Shown piece after piece: positions 53,579 to 62,944 of a stretch of DNA of 64,000 nucleotides (its first letter is position 1; every line of letters begins with the position of its first letter). This DNA is from Saprospiraceae bacterium. Lineage in GTDB: Bacteria; Bacteroidota; Bacteroidia; Chitinophagales; Saprospiraceae. The notes under the pieces were generated by a model. The model saw only the letters and a program-made list of their open reading frames with translations. It was not told the DNA's origin and did no database searches. The stretch is from positions 1 through 64,000 of the forward strand of contig JABARE010000038.1 in NCBI GenBank assembly GCA_019187365.1, given 5' to 3'. A program made the translations under genes and the position numbers.

Positions 53579-54545
53579 AGACTACTTCACCTTGTTCACT
53601 GGGATCCTCCACAAACTTTCCCATCTTGCAATATTTTTCGATGCGACGGGCAATCAGTTCATCTTTTGGAACATCCGTTAATTCGGCCAGTTGGCTTTTT
53701 ATGTGTTTCTTAAGTGCTTTGCCCATGGCCTCCGGATCTATATGTGCTCCACCCAAAGGTTCTTTAACGATCCCGTCGATCAAGCCAAAGGATTCCATGT
53801 GATCCGCAGTTAGTTTCAGGGCTTCTGCGGCCTGCTCCTTGAAATTCCAGCTTCTCCAAAGTATCGAAGAGCAGGATTCCGGCGAGATCACCGAATACCA
53901 GGTATTTTCCATCATAAAAACGCGATCCCCAACGCCAATTCCCAAAGCACCACCCGAAGCACCTTCCCCGATGATGTAGCAAATAATGGGAACCTCGAGT
54001 TTAGCCATTTCAAACAAGTTTAGAGCAATGGCTTCGGCCTGACCCCGTTCCTCCGCTTCAAGACCACAATAGGCTCCCGGCGTATCGATGAAACTGATCA
54101 CGGGAATATTGAATTTCTCTGCGGTCTTCATCAGGCGCAAGGCCTTGCGGTATCCTTCCGGATTTGCCATTCCAAAATTGCGAAACTGCCTCAGCTTGGT
54201 GGTGTTGCCCTTCTGATGTCCGATCAGCATCACGGATTGCTGGTCAATCTTTGCAAGCCCCCCAACAATGGCCTTGTCATCTTTGACGCAACGGTCTCCG
54301 TGTAACTCAATGAATTTTTTTGTGATCATCCGGATGTAATCCAGCGTGTACGGACGGTTCGGGTGCCGCGACAGGGAAACTTTTTGCCAGCCCGTCAGGT
54401 TGCTATAGATCGTTTTCTTAGTCTCTTTGATCTTTTCCTCAAGTTGGGCAATCTTTTCGGACATGTCGATCTTACTGTCCTCCTCTATCTTTTTGAGTTT
54501 TTCGAGCTGGTCGTACAGGGTCTCAAGCGGTTTTTCAAAATCCAT
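53562..54545 (-). CDS. accA: Acetyl-CoA carboxylase carboxyltransferase subunit alpha
   Basis: 327 residues from the ATG at 54545 (MDFEKPLE); another in-frame ATG at 54554 would add three. It transfers carboxyl from biotin to acetyl-CoA as half of the AccA2D2 unit. A helical N terminus ([20 protein letters not shown]) is followed by [38 protein letters not shown] sequence, [39 protein letters not shown] and [15 protein letters not shown], all typical. Its 3' end overlaps dapA by 17 bases. accD is not in the window. Confidence 0.96.
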   Translation of the reverse strand: MDFEKPLETLYDQLEKLKKIEEDSKIDMSEKIAQLEEKIKETKKTIYSNLTGWQKVSLSRHPNRPYTLDYIRMITKKFIELHGDRCVKDDKAIVGGLAKIDQQSVMLIGHQKGNTTKLRQFRNFGMANPEGYRKALRLMKTAEKFNIPVISFIDTPGAYCGLEAEERGQAEAIALNLFEMAKLEVPIICYIIGEGASGGALGIGVGDRVFMMENTWYSVISPESCSSILWRSWNFKEQAAEALKLTADHMESFGLIDGIVKEPLGGAHIDPEAMGKALKKHIKSQLAELTDVPKDELIARRIEKYCKMGKFVEDPSEQGEVVYEHGT

Positions 54546-54554
54546 GAAAATCAT

Positions 54555-55056
54555 CGTCCCGTCATTTTAATGTAGATGCGGGTGACCCGCAATTCCAGGC
54601 AAGTTAGCAGAATGCCACTACAGGTGAAAATCCGGGGGCGATTATTTTCATGCTTGTTATTTATATAACTGAATAACAATTTATTAAAAATTAAATAATA
54701 TTGTTATATATTCAATGATGCGCATTTGCTGCTCCAACGCCATCCCATACTTTTCTCTTGAAGAACAACGGAAAAATACTACATTGGTGCGGCTGGAGGA
54801 ACGGTCTGCTCCTCCCGGGATTGCAGCTGCATAGGCAGGTACAAACCGGGGAATTGCCAGAGCTTTACGAAGACCGGAAAGTGTGAATTGAGAGGCAGTA
54901 CTCTGAAATGGATTTGTTCTTCAGGGTGGTGCCACCGCTTCATTTGGACTTCGTTGGTTGCGGTTTGCTATGGTGGTTGAAAGGGCTTTTCCGGGCAACC
55001 TTCGGCATGTGGATTGACTCTTTACTTTCAGTAACTGCAACTGAATAGGCCTACAT
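54555..55056. other. Divergent gene-free interval
   Basis: About 500 bases between accA and the decarboxylase gene. It contains a TGCGGGTGACCCGCA palindrome (54577-54591), AT palindrome copy d (54671-54713) and no supported gene. Promoters for both flanks are presumably here but were not resolved. Confidence 0.5.
54671..54713. repeat. AT-only imperfect palindrome (copy d)
   Basis: GAAT...ATTC ends enclose AACAATTTATT (54675-54685) opposite AATAATATTGTT (54694-54705), which pair with one base of length difference. Two G and two C fall in 43 bases. It shares the ACAATxTTA-like core with copies a and c. Confidence 0.6.
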
Positions 55057-55083
55057 GTGTTTGAAATAACCAATGGCAGGAAC

Positions 55084-56580
55084 ATGGCAAACGGATTTTT
55101 ACCGGATCAGGAGGACCGTTTCACCACAGATGGAAATGGTCGTTTGCATTTTGCAGAGCCTTGCTTCGACGCGGAGCAGGGCGTTTTATTAAAGCGCGTT
55201 TTCGAGGAAGTAGACTCATACATTCGCCAGACGGGAAATGGTTCCGAGCCCGTGTTGAACTATCAGACGGCTGAAGCACTTGCCGGGATCCTTGACCTCG
55301 AAGTCTCGGATCAGGGAATTACCGGAACCGAATTTATTGAACTCGTTCAACGATACCTGAAACAATCCGTGCGCACAGGGCACAAGTTGTTTAACAATCA
55401 ATTGTTTTCAGGATTCAATGCACCGGCATTTTTGGGTGACGTTATCACTTCTTTGACCAACACCTCAATGTACACTTTCGAGGTTGCACCCACAGCAACG
55501 CTGATCGAGCAGGAAATGATAAAGCTGATGTGCCGTTATGTCGGTTTTCCATTGGGCGACGGGATCTTCCTCAGTGGAGGAAGCAACGCAAACCTGGTCG
55601 CCATGTTTACTGCGCGCAATCAACAAGCCCCAAATGTAAAGTCGAAGGGGATAAACGTTGCACCTCCTCTAAAAGCATTCGTCAGTGAGACTGCCCACTA
55701 TTCATTCGATACAGCAGCAAACCTTCTGGGCATAGGTTCGGACAATCTGGTGCGCGTTCCCTCTGATGCTTGTGGTCGCATGATCCCCGGCGAGCTGGAC
55801 CGTGCGATGAAGCAGGCATTAGCAGTGGGTGAACGGCCTTTCTTTGTCGGCGCTACCTGTGGAACTACGCTGCACGGCGCCATTGATCCCATCGATGAGC
55901 TGGCAGGTATTGCGCAGCGCTATGGAGCGTGGTTGCACGTCGACGGCTCCTTCGGTGGCTCGCTGGTATTGAGCAGGAATTATCGTCATATTGCCCAGGG
56001 ATCCCACAGGGCAGATTCCTTTGGGTGGACTCCCCACAAGTTGATGAATATACCGCTCATTTGTTCGGCCTTACTCGTAAAGAATAGGGGAGTCCTGCAG
56101 CGCAACCTCACCGATCTCGATACGGACTACCTGTTCCACCAGGGTGAACAGGCAGAAGATCTTGGAAAAAAATCCATTCAGTGCGGGAGACACGTAGATG
56201 CCGTTAAACTCTGGTTCGCATGGAAATATTACGGACTCAATGCGTACAGCCTGCGGATTGATCATCTGCTGGAACTTGCAGAATATGCTGCCAGTCAGGT
56301 GACGGGCAACCCGCGACTTGAAAGCCTTGTGCCCCGGCAAAGCTTTACCGTCTGCTTTCGCTACCTTCCTGGAGGCGGAGTTGATGTCAACTCCTTCAAT
56401 CTTCAACTTCGGGACCAGCTGAGAAAATCCGGTGCGCTGATGCTGAACTATGGTTACATCAATGATCAGCTTTCACTGCGCATTGCCATCACGAATGCAG
56501 AAATGACCCACCAGGATGTCGATACCCTTTTTCATCGACTGCTCTCCGCTGCATCAGAACTCGAAGACCGCATGGTGTAG
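55084..56580 (+). CDS. PLP-dependent group II decarboxylase (glutamate/cysteine-sulfinate type)
   Basis: 498 residues from the ATG at 55084; a GTG at 55057 would add nine. The fold-type I signature is complete: SVRTGHKLFNNQLFSG, TNTSMYTFEVAPTATLIEQE, GIFLSGGSNANLVAMFTARN, HYSFDTAANLLGIG, ATCGTTLHGAIDPIDE, WLHVDGSFGGSL, and the PLP Lys about residue 319 in FGWTPHKLMN. The N-terminal blocks look closest to animal-type glutamate or cysteine-sulfinate decarboxylases rather than GadA/B. Substrate is uncertain (glutamate, aspartate, cysteine sulfinate or diaminobutyrate). It precedes an ATP-grasp gene by 147 bases. Confidence 0.88.
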   Translation: MANGFLPDQEDRFTTDGNGRLHFAEPCFDAEQGVLLKRVFEEVDSYIRQTGNGSEPVLNYQTAEALAGILDLEVSDQGITGTEFIELVQRYLKQSVRTGHKLFNNQLFSGFNAPAFLGDVITSLTNTSMYTFEVAPTATLIEQEMIKLMCRYVGFPLGDGIFLSGGSNANLVAMFTARNQQAPNVKSKGINVAPPLKAFVSETAHYSFDTAANLLGIGSDNLVRVPSDACGRMIPGELDRAMKQALAVGERPFFVGATCGTTLHGAIDPIDELAGIAQRYGAWLHVDGSFGGSLVLSRNYRHIAQGSHRADSFGWTPHKLMNIPLICSALLVKNRGVLQRNLTDLDTDYLFHQGEQAEDLGKKSIQCGRHVDAVKLWFAWKYYGLNAYSLRIDHLLELAEYAASQVTGNPRLESLVPRQSFTVCFRYLPGGGVDVNSFNLQLRDQLRKSGALMLNYGYINDQLSLRIAITNAEMTHQDVDTLFHRLLSAASELEDRMV

Positions 56581-56727
56581 TGATGGTAAATGCATGCCAA
56601 ATGATCCATTTTCAATTCTGCAATGTCTGGGGAATCATGAGTTTGATTGCAATGAGGTCCTCGAGGTTGTACAGTAGAGTGGCTGACTTTTTGAGTTCAG
56701 ATTTGTATTCAACCTGACTGGAAATAG

Positions 56728-57837
56728 ATGAGCGAAAATGTGAAGCAAGTTGCAGGTGACTTAATGGTCAGTTCCCCGGGCAAGGAGGTAAGCAAGACGG
56801 GTTTTCGTATTTTTTCACAGTGGGAATACTGGAGTACAACGACCATCTACCTTCCGCTTTTGCCTGCGTACCTATGGCTGGCACTGCGTTCACGCTCGCT
56901 GTTTTTTTTTAACGCGGCAAATCCTTCGCTGGAATTTGGTGGAATGGCAATGGACAGCAAGTGGAAGATGTATTCACTTGTACCGAATTCCTATCTTCCC
57001 AAAATGATGTTGGTCGAACAGGGTGTAAGTCCTGATGAACTTGTGCATCGTCTGCGATCGGAAGGATTTCGTTACCCCCTTGTACTTAAACCCGACATTG
57101 GTCTCAAGGGATTGGGTGTGCAGTTTTTGGATGGCGAGGAGCATCTGGCCGGCGCGTTGGCTGAATATCCCGGACGACTCATTATTCAGGAGAAAATTCC
57201 TCATTCAAAGGAGGCCGGTATTTTCTATGTCCGCCTGCCAGGAACTGAAAGCGGTCAGATCACAGGGATTGTGCACAAAAGTTTTATGAGCATTTGTGGA
57301 GACGGCCTTCATACCCTGGGTGAACTCATCGAGGCAAATCCCAGGTTGCAGCGGCAGAAACAAGCACTGAAATCCATGTTTGCCCAGCGATGGGAAGAAG
57401 TCCTGCCCGAAGGAAAAGGGGAAACACTCTTACCCGTCGGCAGTCACACGCGCGGTGCGCGTTTCGAAGACCGGAGCGGTTTGCATAACAGTACCCTGGA
57501 GAATACATTCGACCGCATATGCCGCCAAATTCCTGGATTTTACTATGGCCGTCTGGATGTGCTCTACGACGATTGGGAAGGCCTTTGCCGGGGTGAAAAT
57601 TTTATGATTGTTGAAGTCAATGGCGCCAAAAGCGAACCAACACATATGTACGACCCGTCCCATTCGCTGTTATTTGCCTGGAAGGAAATTGTCCGGCACT
57701 GGAAGATCATGGCCAGGATCAGCCGCATCAACAGGGAACTAGGCTACCGGGATCCCCCATTTTGGAGTAGCCTAAGAGCACTTATCGACAATTTTCGATT
57801 GGAGCGCGGATTGAGAAAATTGTCCGGGTTGGAATGA
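56728..57837 (+). CDS. Membrane-anchored ATP-grasp protein
   Basis: 369 residues. The N-terminal hydrophobic part contains WSTTTIYLPLLPAYLWLAL, RSLFFFNAANPSLEFGGM and KWKMYSLVPNSYLPKMM. The ATP-grasp domain spans about 90-315: YPLVLKPDIGLKGLGVQFL (ATP-binding Lys and Gly loop), LIIQEKIPHSKEAGIFYVRL, and IVEVNGAKSEPTHMYDPSHS with the metal-binding Glu and Asn. It resembles a Bacteroidota and Verrucomicrobia group often labelled D-Ala-D-Ala ligase-like, but its substrate is unknown. The neighbouring decarboxylase suggests ligation of an amine or amino acid; that is inference. Confidence 0.82.
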   Translation: MSENVKQVAGDLMVSSPGKEVSKTGFRIFSQWEYWSTTTIYLPLLPAYLWLALRSRSLFFFNAANPSLEFGGMAMDSKWKMYSLVPNSYLPKMMLVEQGVSPDELVHRLRSEGFRYPLVLKPDIGLKGLGVQFLDGEEHLAGALAEYPGRLIIQEKIPHSKEAGIFYVRLPGTESGQITGIVHKSFMSICGDGLHTLGELIEANPRLQRQKQALKSMFAQRWEEVLPEGKGETLLPVGSHTRGARFEDRSGLHNSTLENTFDRICRQIPGFYYGRLDVLYDDWEGLCRGENFMIVEVNGAKSEPTHMYDPSHSLLFAWKEIVRHWKIMARISRINRELGYRDPPFWSSLRALIDNFRLERGLRKLSGLE

Positions 57838-58032
57838 TCAATCATCATCGACGGTTTTCAAAATTCCTGTGTTAAGGGTACCTCCAAAAACCTCCTTATG
57901 CACCAGCCCTTTTCATTCTTGAATCAAAATGGAGCTTTAAGAAGTGTACAAGATTATTTTGACGGATACCAGAACTGGAGGAAATAAAATTGCATTCAAT
58001 TATTTTTTCGAACGATGTTCGATCAGTAACTT

Positions 58033-58746
58033 GTGCTACTGATAAATGTTGTAACGGTTTTAGCGCATTCGGTCGCATGGATTTGTTTCCTACTGCCTTT
58101 TGCCGATCGCATTCAATCTGTCCTTTCATCGTACAAGCGTTGGCGTGTTTGCACGGTATTTGTTGATGTTCATCCCACTCTTTGCCATTGTGGGGCATTT
58201 TCCGATGCAAATGGAAGAAGAATTGAGGACCTGGAGATTTAAATTGTTTTTTAGTCTGCTGGGGGCAATGGATGCAGCGCTTCCCTTTGTCTTTGCGGTA
58301 CTGCCCTCACTTCAGGTACTGAGTGCTGTCGGCGGTGTGAGGAGTGTCTCTGTTTGCACAGGTGTCGAGTTGACGATTGTAGCCTTTGCTTTTTTTTAGA
58401 CCGAAAGCGATATTGGTATTGGGCAATTGCGGCATTGCCTGAACGCAGCCTGAATGGAAGGGTACCCGCTGCCAAGAGCAGGGTGCTGCGGGTGGCTGAA
58501 AAATACCGCGACAAACAATGGTACGTTTATGGCGATGCCTACATCAGGGCTCACACATCATTTTATATGGGGCGCCAGCTTGGATGCATCGCGAAAAGAA
58601 CCCGGGATACCCGATTGCGAAATGTTTTGTGGGTGGTGAACATTTCGGAGATGCCGGATCACCGGGAAATTTTTAATCGACCGCCAGCCGATACCCTGCA
58701 GCGGGATTACCCTAAACAGGTGCTCTACCAGTACAGCTCACCGTAA
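58033..58746 (+). pseudogene. Frame-disrupted membrane protein gene
   Basis: Three segments join into one plausible protein of about 235 residues. From GTG 58033, one frame gives VVTVLAHSVAWICFLLPFAD. Near 58130-58150 a change to the next frame continues FARYLLMFIPLFAIVGHF and KLFFSLLGAMDAALPFVFAV. At an 8-T run (58390-58397) a -1 shift continues from IVAFAFF into LDRKRYWYWAIAALPE and KQWYVYGDAYIRAHTSFYM to the TAA at 58744. Possible causes are real decay, homopolymer sequencing error or programmed slippage. The helix-RKRYWYW-soluble-tail order faintly recalls the C-terminal part of ComEC; this is a weak resemblance. Confidence 0.5.
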
Positions 58747-58792
58747 AAAGCCTTGTGAATGAAGAAGGGTTCTGAATGAAAATTCAGAAATG

Positions 58793-58815
58793 AAAAGGCC
58801 TCCGCGTGGGAGGCC
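58793..58815 (-). terminator. Terminator of tRNA-Asp
   Basis: On the minus strand GGCCTCC (58815-58809) pairs with GGAGGCC (58803-58797), then TTTT (58796-58793). It begins eight bases after the CCA end. Confidence 0.75.
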
Positions 58816-58825
58816 AGGTCGATGG

Positions 58826-58899
58826 CGGATCGGACGGGACTCGAACCCGCGACCCCGTGCGTGACAGGCACGTATTCTAACCAACTGAACTACCGATCC
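58826..58899 (-). tRNA. tRNA-Asp (anticodon GTC)
   Basis: Minus-strand cloverleaf starting GGATCGG (58899) with acceptor partner CCGATCC, discriminator G at 58826 and an encoded CCA at 58825-58823. The D arm holds GTTCAGTTGGTTAGAAT, the anticodon loop CTGTCAC holds GTC, and the T loop is GGTTCGAGTCC. Asp identity is clear. Confidence 0.97.
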
Positions 58900-59033
58900 A
58901 TCTCAATTGAATCCCGTCCTTCGACGAGGTCCTGCCAGATCATTCAGGGAACCCGGCGGGGATGCAAAGATAAGCACATTGGAACAATCGCAACAAGGGG
59001 AAGTAAAAAATAAAAAAATCCAGTAAAGCGTTA

Positions 59034-59067
59034 ACTATTAATAGTATATAAATTACATTAATTTATA
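59034..59067. repeat. AT-rich double palindrome (copy e)
   Basis: ACTATTAATAGT (59034-59045) is a perfect 12-base palindrome. TATAAATTA (59047-59055), loop CAT, TAATTTATA (59059-59067) is a perfect hairpin. Both lie just after the stop codon of the M48 peptidase on the minus strand. Confidence 0.6.
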
Positions 59068-59070
59068 ATA

Positions 59071-59853
59071 TTATTGAACGGTTGCGCGATGTTTGTCGAT
59101 CGCTTCTCGAATTTTCGCCATGCGGTTTTCTGGATCTGGATGGGTACTCAATCGCTCGGGTACCCGGTTTGGACCCGAAGCGGCCTTGAGGATTTCCATT
59201 ACCCCGATCAGGGCATTGGGATCATAACCTGCCTGCAACATGAGCAAAACGCCTATGTCGTCGGATTGCAATTCCTGGTCTCTGCCGTACGGCATTGAAA
59301 AAAACTGATGCAGCAGGGCAGCCATGTTTTGTCCGGCAGCATAGTCGCCCGTTGCTATGGTCGTCGCTCCGGAAAGTCCGTTGAACAATTCATTTTGGGT
59401 GAGGCGCTCACCGCCATGCCGGGCGATCACGTGACCAATTTCGTGGCCAAGAACACCCGCAAGTTGGTCTTCATTTTCCAGTCGGGAAAACAGGGCAGCC
59501 GTAATGAATACCTGACCTCCCGGCAGGGCAAATGCATTGATCGTCTCCCCATCCGCCAACAAGTGAAAGTCGTACTGATAGGGCGTTTTCTTTGCAAGGG
59601 TATTACTGACCAGGCGCTGGCCCACATGCTTTACCAGATCCTGGCTGCGCTGGTCGGGGTGCAGCCCTCCGTATTGTTGAACCATGGAGGGAGCCGAATT
59701 CAATCCAAGGGCGATCTCTTCTTCTGGTAGCATGCCAACATGCTGGTACTGCTGCGTATACTCGTTGAAGCTGCGGGTATTGCAATACTTGAAATAGGAA
59801 AAGCCGGCCACCAGCAAAGCCAGAATCAGCGTACCCCCCGTTCTACGGTTCAT
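59071..59853 (-). CDS. M48-family periplasmic metalloprotease
   Basis: 260 residues. The N-terminal signal or anchor (TLILALLVAGFSYFKYC) could be cleaved at AGFSYFKYC as a lipoprotein-like site or remain as an anchor. The zinc site HEIGH is at about 136-140 in GVLGHEIGHVIARHGGERLT, the third ligand Glu is in RDQELQSDDIGVLLMLQAGY, and THPDPENRMAKI closes the domain. ADGETINAFALPGGQVFIT matches the family before the motif. This YfgC/LoiP-like group takes part in outer-membrane protein quality control. Monocistronic between tRNA-Asp and a gene-free region. Confidence 0.93.
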   Translation of the reverse strand: MNRRTGGTLILALLVAGFSYFKYCNTRSFNEYTQQYQHVGMLPEEEIALGLNSAPSMVQQYGGLHPDQRSQDLVKHVGQRLVSNTLAKKTPYQYDFHLLADGETINAFALPGGQVFITAALFSRLENEDQLAGVLGHEIGHVIARHGGERLTQNELFNGLSGATTIATGDYAAGQNMAALLHQFFSMPYGRDQELQSDDIGVLLMLQAGYDPNALIGVMEILKAASGPNRVPERLSTHPDPENRMAKIREAIDKHRATVQ

Positions 59854-60408
59854 GCTCTTGGGTTTTTATCTCTGCAAAATTGCACAAATCCATAAAGAAA
59901 TGGCTTATTGTCTATCGTTAAAACGGCTGGGTGCCAATTTGAGTTCACCAACGGTAGGCCAAGACTTTGATTTGGAGAGGGATCGGGGGCGGCCTCCCAT
60001 TCATTTATTTCATATTCTATTTTAGTCGATTCCTGCGAACCCCGTTACCAACTCATCAAAATCCTCATAGGAGGTCGACAGCATGGATGAACCATGGGGC
60101 ATTCCCAAAACCCCTATTGCGCCAGTCTGCCCGCCCAAACTCACTCAGCCAATGATTTAAGCTTCACAATACTTCGTTGAAGCGCTGGTCTGGTCATCCA
60201 CAATGCTGCAAACTCCCGGCCGAATTGCTCTTCCAAGCCGGGGCCCTTACCTGACTTCGGCGTCACCTTTTGAAACCATCTTTATAAGTACTGCCAATTT
60301 CCTTTCAATCTACAGACCCGGGTGGCTAAGTCCATATTTTGAACTATGGAATTTGTTTTTTTGTTTTAATAAAGTAACTTGATCATTCTCGAACTTAAAA
60401 TCTGAATT
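59854..60408. other. Gene-free interval containing repeat copy B
   Basis: About 555 bases with no supported gene. It holds the second dispersed repeat copy (60116-60183) and, near 60350-60390, the probable promoter of the DUF2853-type gene (T-rich TTTGTTTTTTTG followed by TAACTTG). Confidence 0.5.
60116..60183. repeat. Dispersed 70-nt repeat, copy B
   Basis: ATTGCGCCAGTCTGCCCGCC (60116-60135) and the tail GCTTCA-CAATACTTCGT-TGAAGC (60161-60183) match copy A at 22321-22390. In this copy the tail is a perfect 6-base inverted repeat around CAATACTTCGT, so it could form a hairpin or be a binding or integration site. Confidence 0.7.
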
Positions 60409-60747
60409 ATGGGTGCATTTGAAGACAAAATCCGTTTTATGACCGGTGAAGCGACAAAGCTTGGACTTCGTGTTGACCAGGCTTTACTGGAGAAAGTCGC
60501 CAAAGGGCTTGGTCCAGCGCTATACAATGATGATGCTTCCCTGGTTTCCACATCAGACCGGGATGAATTGAAGCGCGTTAAGGAGAATTTTCTAATGGGA
60601 AAGTTGGGTTTAACCGATGAGGCCGCCATGGATGTGGCCATTGAAGAAGTGACCAACCAGTTTGGTGCCTCCAACAAGAACAAACACCGGGCTCTATTTT
60701 ACTACCTGCTCGTTGAAAAGTTCGGAAAAGGCGGCATGTACAATTAA
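60409..60747 (+). CDS. DUF2853 family protein
   Basis: 112 residues, complete. A small, soluble, all-alpha protein: FEDKIRFMTGEATKLGLRVD, LLEKVAKGLGPALYNDDASL, VSTSDRDELKRVKENFLMGK and HRALFYYLLVEKFGK match the DUF2853 pattern as I recall it. No catalytic residues or signal are apparent. Function unknown. It is flanked by a strong terminator (60783), so it is a single-gene unit. Confidence 0.85.
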   Translation: MGAFEDKIRFMTGEATKLGLRVDQALLEKVAKGLGPALYNDDASLVSTSDRDELKRVKENFLMGKLGLTDEAAMDVAIEEVTNQFGASNKNKHRALFYYLLVEKFGKGGMYN

Positions 60748-60782
60748 ATCAAGCCTTCGCGGTGTCTGATAAATAACCGTTC

Positions 60783-60804
60783 GGTGCGCATGCGCACCTT
60801 TTTT
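60783..60804 (+). terminator. Intrinsic terminator after the DUF2853 gene
   Basis: GGTGCG-CATG-CGCACC (60783-60798) followed by six T. Confidence 0.9.
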
Positions 60805-60829
60805 ATGTCCCCGGGCATAAAAGCCTGAT

Positions 60830-60837
60830 TATTTTTG
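60830..60837 (+). promoter_or_regulatory. -7 box of the paa operon
   Basis: TATTTTTG matches TAnnTTTG exactly and ends five bases before the paaE ATG, predicting a leaderless or near-leaderless message. No PaaR-like operator was recognised. Confidence 0.5.
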
Positions 60838-60842
60838 CATGG

Positions 60843-61907
60843 ATGGGGCATGAAGCATATCTACTGAAGGTGTCAAGGGTCACCCGGGAAGCGGAAGATG
60901 CCGTTTCCGTGTGTTTTGACGTTCCTTTAGAACTGAGGCAAGCATTTAGCTTTATGCCCGGTCAGCACATCACCCTGGTGCATTCGATCGGCGGGAACAT
61001 TTTGCGCCGTTCTTATTCCATCTGTGCTGCGCCCTATGAAGGCTTGCTAAAGATTGCGTCCCGAAAGATCCCCAATGGAGCATTTAGCACCTTTCTCAAT
61101 GAAAAATTAATGGTGGGGGACAGCCTTATGGCGGAATCGCCGGAAGGGCGCTTCTGGATCGAAACCCACCCCGATCGTGCAAGGCAATGCGTTTTTATAG
61201 CTGCGGGTTCCGGAATCACCCCGGTTCTTTCGAACATAAAGCAGTTGCTGTACGAAGAGGCCAACGCCAAAATCCAGTTATTCTACGGAAACAGAACCAC
61301 CGCTTCCATTCTTTTTCTGGAAGAGCTGATGGAGCTCAAGAACCGGTATCACGACCGGCTCAGCCTGCACTTTATCTTGAGCAAAGAGCGGCTTGATGAA
61401 GAAATTTACAACGGACGAATTGATGAAGATAAATTGATCTTATTTGCGAATCATTTTTTCCTCCCATCTGAGGTTGATGCATTTTTTCTATGCGGCCCGG
61501 AAGCCATGATCCTCAATTTGCGGCAAGTTTTGCTAAGCCTGGACGTCAGTCCGGCGAAGATCCACGTAGAATTGTTTGGGGTTCAGTTACCGCAGGCAAA
61601 ACCTGCTGACCGAAAAGCTTCAGAAGGGGCATCCAACATAGGCATCCGGCTCGACGGCCGGAGATTTGAATTTCAATTGCCCTACCAGGAACAGAGCATA
61701 CTCGACGCTGCGTTGAACCAGGGCGCCGGACTCCCATTTGCCTGCAAAGGCGGTGTTTGCTGCACCTGTAAGGCCAAATTGCTATCAGGCGAAGTGCAGA
61801 TGGTGCGCAATTTTGGTCTTGAACCGGATGAGCTGAAAAATGGTTATGTACTGACGTGTCAGTCCTATCCCGTTACGCCAAATGTGGAATTGAGTTTTGA
61901 CGACTGA
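60843..61907 (+). CDS. paaE: Phenylacetyl-CoA epoxidase reductase subunit
   Basis: 354 residues. It passes electrons from NAD(P)H through FAD and a 2Fe-2S cluster to the PaaABC epoxidase. The FAD domain contains [11 protein letters not shown] and [12 protein letters not shown]; the nucleotide domain contains [17 protein letters not shown] and CGPEAMI; the C-terminal plant-type ferredoxin domain has [18 protein letters not shown] with three Cys ligands and the fourth in VLTCQSYP. The domain order is that of PaaE. First gene of the paa operon here, 49 bases before paaA. Confidence 0.96.
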   Translation: MGHEAYLLKVSRVTREAEDAVSVCFDVPLELRQAFSFMPGQHITLVHSIGGNILRRSYSICAAPYEGLLKIASRKIPNGAFSTFLNEKLMVGDSLMAESPEGRFWIETHPDRARQCVFIAAGSGITPVLSNIKQLLYEEANAKIQLFYGNRTTASILFLEELMELKNRYHDRLSLHFILSKERLDEEIYNGRIDEDKLILFANHFFLPSEVDAFFLCGPEAMILNLRQVLLSLDVSPAKIHVELFGVQLPQAKPADRKASEGASNIGIRLDGRRFEFQLPYQEQSILDAALNQGAGLPFACKGGVCCTCKAKLLSGEVQMVRNFGLEPDELKNGYVLTCQSYPVTPNVELSFDD

Positions 61908-61956
61908 GACCTTCCCGTCACCTGATTATACTGGCGATGTAAAAGTTGAACACAGC

Positions 61957-62919
61957 ATGGACACAGAAAATATGCAAAAGGCGATGCCAACATTATCCTT
62001 TGAAGAGCGCATCGAAAAGGATGAAAAAATTGAAGCCAGGGACTGGATGCCCGAAGAATACCGGCGTACCCTCATCAGGCAGATCAGCCAGCATGCCCAT
62101 TCAGAAATCGTTGGCATGTTGCCCGAGGGCAACTGGGTTACACGTGCACCCTCACTCAAACGCAAGGCCATATTGTTGGCAAAAATTCAGGACGAGGCCG
62201 GTCATGGTCTCTACCTCTATGCCGCATGCGAAACCCTCGGCGTAAGCCGGGACGACCTGCTTCGGGAGCTTCATTCGGGTAAGGCGAAGTATTCAAGTAT
62301 ATTTAACTATCCCGCGCTGACCTGGGCCGATATGGGTGCCATAGGCTGGCTTGTGGATGGTGCTGCCATTATGAACCAGATCCCCCTGTGCCGCACGAGT
62401 TATGGCCCCTACGTACGCGCCATGGTGCGCATTTGTAAAGAAGAGAGTTTCCACCAGCGACAGGGATACGAAATTATGTTGACCCTTTCACGGGGTACTG
62501 AAGTGCAAAGGAATATGGCCCAGGACGCACTGAATCGATGGTGGTGGCCCAGCCTGATGATGTTTGGCCCTGGAGATTCGGATTCGGTTCACTCTCTCCA
62601 AAATCTTCGCTGGAAAATCAAGCGCTTCAGCAACGACGAGCTCCGCCAACGATTTGTCGATATGACGGTCCCGCAAGCGGACTTGCTGGGTTTGAAGATT
62701 CCAGACCCACGGCTTTGTTGGAATCCGGAACGCAACCATTACGATTTTGGTCCCATCGACTGGGACGAATTCTGGAATGTCGTAAAAGGCAATGGGCCTT
62801 GCAACCGCGAGCGACTCAGCGACCGGGTCGCAGCTTATGAGAATGGGGCGTGGGTCCGGGATGCCGCAATCGCCCATGCGCAGAAACAGCGCAGCAAACA
62901 AGTTCCTGCTGCTTCCTGA
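61957..62919 (+). CDS. paaA: Phenylacetyl-CoA 1,2-epoxidase catalytic subunit
   Basis: 320 residues from the ATG at 61957 ([11 protein letters not shown]); an upstream TTG at 61897 overlapping paaE would add 20. A di-iron ferritin-like enzyme that epoxidises the ring of phenylacetyl-CoA. Typical blocks: [40 protein letters not shown] (EAGH metal site), [50 protein letters not shown] (metal site) and [12 protein letters not shown]. Complete. Confidence 0.97.
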   Translation: MDTENMQKAMPTLSFEERIEKDEKIEARDWMPEEYRRTLIRQISQHAHSEIVGMLPEGNWVTRAPSLKRKAILLAKIQDEAGHGLYLYAACETLGVSRDDLLRELHSGKAKYSSIFNYPALTWADMGAIGWLVDGAAIMNQIPLCRTSYGPYVRAMVRICKEESFHQRQGYEIMLTLSRGTEVQRNMAQDALNRWWWPSLMMFGPGDSDSVHSLQNLRWKIKRFSNDELRQRFVDMTVPQADLLGLKIPDPRLCWNPERNHYDFGPIDWDEFWNVVKGNGPCNRERLSDRVAAYENGAWVRDAAIAHAQKQRSKQVPAAS

Positions 62920-62944
62920 ATGTTTTCATCAAAACAAGGCACTT

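Noticed and set aside
58823..58899. Plus-strand coding frame over tRNA-Asp (product like MADRTGLEPATPCVTGTYSNQ)
   Set aside because: This is the familiar spurious translation of a tRNA antisense strand.
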